DNA of 64,000 nt from the NCBI RefSeq assembly GCF_019443405.1, contig NZ_CP080376.1:2728001-2792000 (forward strand). Reading direction: 5' to 3'. Source of the stretch: Brevundimonas sp. PAMC22021. Lineage in GTDB: Bacteria > Pseudomonadota > Alphaproteobacteria > Caulobacterales > Caulobacteraceae. This document shows positions 62,895 to 64,000 of this stretch, in pieces (the first letter of the stretch is position 1; each line of letters begins with the position of its first letter). A program made the position numbers and the translations under genes. Below the pieces are notes generated by a model, which saw nothing but the letters and a program-made list of their open reading frames with translations, was not told where the DNA came from and did not search any database.

Positions 62895-64000
62895 AGTTCG
62901 AACAACCCGCCGGCGCCAATCCCATCGACCAGATGAAGGTCGTGGGACGCCCCCATGATCGCATCGACGGGCCGCTGAAGACCACCGGCCGCGCGCTGTA
63001 CGCCTATGAGCACCGCCAGGGCGTGGAGAACGCCGCCTATGGCTATGTGGTCGGCTCGGCCATCGCCAAGGGGCGTATCCGTTCCATCGACGCCGCCGCC
63101 GCGCTCGCCTCGCCGGGCGTGCTGGGCGTCGTCACCGCCGAAACGGCGGGCGAACTGGGCAAGGGGCAGTACAACACCGCCAGGCTGCTGGCGGGGCCGG
63201 AGGTGCAGCACTATCACCAGGCGGTGGCCGTGGTCGTGGCCGAGACCTTTGAGCAGGCGCGCGCCGCCGCCGCGAGTCTCAAGGTCGGCTATGCCCGCGC
63301 GCAGGGCCGCTTCAGCCTGGAAAACCAGCGCGCATCGGCCAAGGAGCCCGACGGCGGAAACGAGGACAAGACCTCCGGCGATTTCGACACCGCCTTCGCC
63401 GGCGCCCCGGTCACCCTGGACGAGGAGTATCACACCCCCGACCAGAGCCACGCGATGATGGAGCCGCACGCCTCCATCGCGCGCTGGAACGGCGACGAGC
63501 TGTTTGTCTGGACCTCCAACCAGATGATCGATTGGGGACGCAGCGACCTGGCCGCCACGTTGAAGATGCCCAAGGAGAAGGTGCGCATCTCGTCGCCCTA
63601 TGTGGGTGGCGGTTTCGGCGGAAAGCTGTTCCTGAGAGCGGACGCGCTGCTTGCCGCCCTGGCCGCGCGCGAGGTGCGCCGACCGGTCAAGGTCGCGCTG
63701 CCGCGGCCCTTCATGGGCAACAACACGACCCATCGGCCGGCGACGGCCCAGCGCATCCGCATCGGGGCAGGGCGCGACGGTCGGATCACCGCGCTGTCGC
63801 ACGAAAGCTGGAGCGGCGACCTGCCGGGCGGCGGACCCGAGACGGCGACGGGCCAGACCCAGCTGCTGTATGGCAGTCCCGCCATCGTCACCCGCCTGCG
63901 CCTGGCCGAACTGGACCTGCCGGAGGCCAACGCCATGCGCGCGCCGGGCGAGGCGCCCGGTCTGATGGCGCTCGAGATCGCCATGGACGAAATGGCCGAA
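62891..64000 (+). CDS. paoC: Aldehyde oxidoreductase molybdenum-binding subunit (PaoC/YagR-like), 3' truncated by window
   Basis: The first 370 residues of the large subunit are in the window, which ends inside the frame. Blocks [57 protein letters not shown] and [12 protein letters not shown] are those of molybdenum hydroxylases; [14 protein letters not shown] is the later substrate/Mo-binding region. It oxidises aldehydes in the periplasm if it follows E. coli PaoC. No frameshift is seen up to the edge. Confidence 0.92.
   Translation, partial: MKFEQPAGANPIDQMKVVGRPHDRIDGPLKTTGRALYAYEHRQGVENAAYGYVVGSAIAKGRIRSIDAAAALASPGVLGVVTAETAGELGKGQYNTARLLAGPEVQHYHQAVAVVVAETFEQARAAAASLKVGYARAQGRFSLENQRASAKEPDGGNEDKTSGDFDTAFAGAPVTLDEEYHTPDQSHAMMEPHASIARWNGDELFVWTSNQMIDWGRSDLAATLKMPKEKVRISSPYVGGGFGGKLFLRADALLAALAAREVRRPVKVALPRPFMGNNTTHRPATAQRIRIGAGRDGRITALSHESWSGDLPGGGPETATGQTQLLYGSPAIVTRLRLAELDLPEANAMRAPGEAPGLMALEIAMDEMAE

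Overview
The window is a GC-rich alphaproteobacterial chromosome segment. The best guess is Caulobacterales, close to Brevundimonas or Caulobacter. Support comes from the sdhCDAB-ferredoxin order, the rpmH-rnpA-yidC-engB block, a split class Ia ribonucleotide reductase, addAB next to trxA, and an AmgK-MurU peptidoglycan recycling pair. The assignment rests on gene content and style only; there is no rRNA gene to confirm it. No prophage, insertion sequence, CRISPR array or replication origin was seen, and no stretch over 300 bases lacks a gene or an identified RNA element.

Layout. 1-7.3 kb: the end of an unknown gene, a TadG-like vWA surface protein, an M2 (ACE-type) lipoprotein peptidase, mtgA coupled to a WD40 protein, a pirin, and an Lrp-type regulator. 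7.5-13.6 kb: a branched-chain 2-oxoacid dehydrogenase operon (E1 alpha, E1 beta, E2, E3), with a VapBC toxin-antitoxin cassette between E2 and E3 and the Lrp regulator divergent from it. 13.9-16.7 kb: a two-domain M16 protease. 16.8-19.8 kb (minus strand): rpmH, rnpA, yidC, engB. 20-26.8 kb: a TVP38-family membrane protein coupled to a histidine kinase, a zinc alcohol dehydrogenase, a Gfo/Idh oxidoreductase, a cytochrome b plus molybdopterin-enzyme pair, and a DUF4142 protein.

26.9-33.5 kb: nrdB and nrdA lie about 3.7 kb apart on opposite strands, each preceded by a similar NrdR-like box. Between them are a nucleotidyltransferase-metallophosphoesterase pair, a manganese exporter under a yybP-ykoY riboswitch, and a PAP2 phosphatase. 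33.6-38.7 kb: an outer-membrane-type protein, gamma-glutamyltransferase, tRNA-Arg(ACG), and a ZnuD-like TonB receptor. 38.9-45.5 kb: galE, ferredoxin, sdhBADC, folC, trxA. 45.6-55.2 kb: a tightly overlapping minus-strand operon (acyltransferase, tsaE, amgK, murU, addB, addA). 55.3-64 kb: an S9 peptidase, a small secreted protein, an AsmA-like protein, a lipoprotein-like esterase, tRNA-Ser(TGA), and a PaoABC-type periplasmic aldehyde oxidoreductase cut by the window end.

Most of the window is housekeeping. The items most worth a second look are palindromic intergenic-type repeats translated in frame inside both linkers of the E2 subunit, the overlapping nucleotidyltransferase-metallophosphoesterase pair (no known function), the toxin-antitoxin pair inside the bkd operon, the manganese riboswitch, and an RNR alpha subunit lacking an ATP-cone with matching boxes in front of both distant subunit genes.
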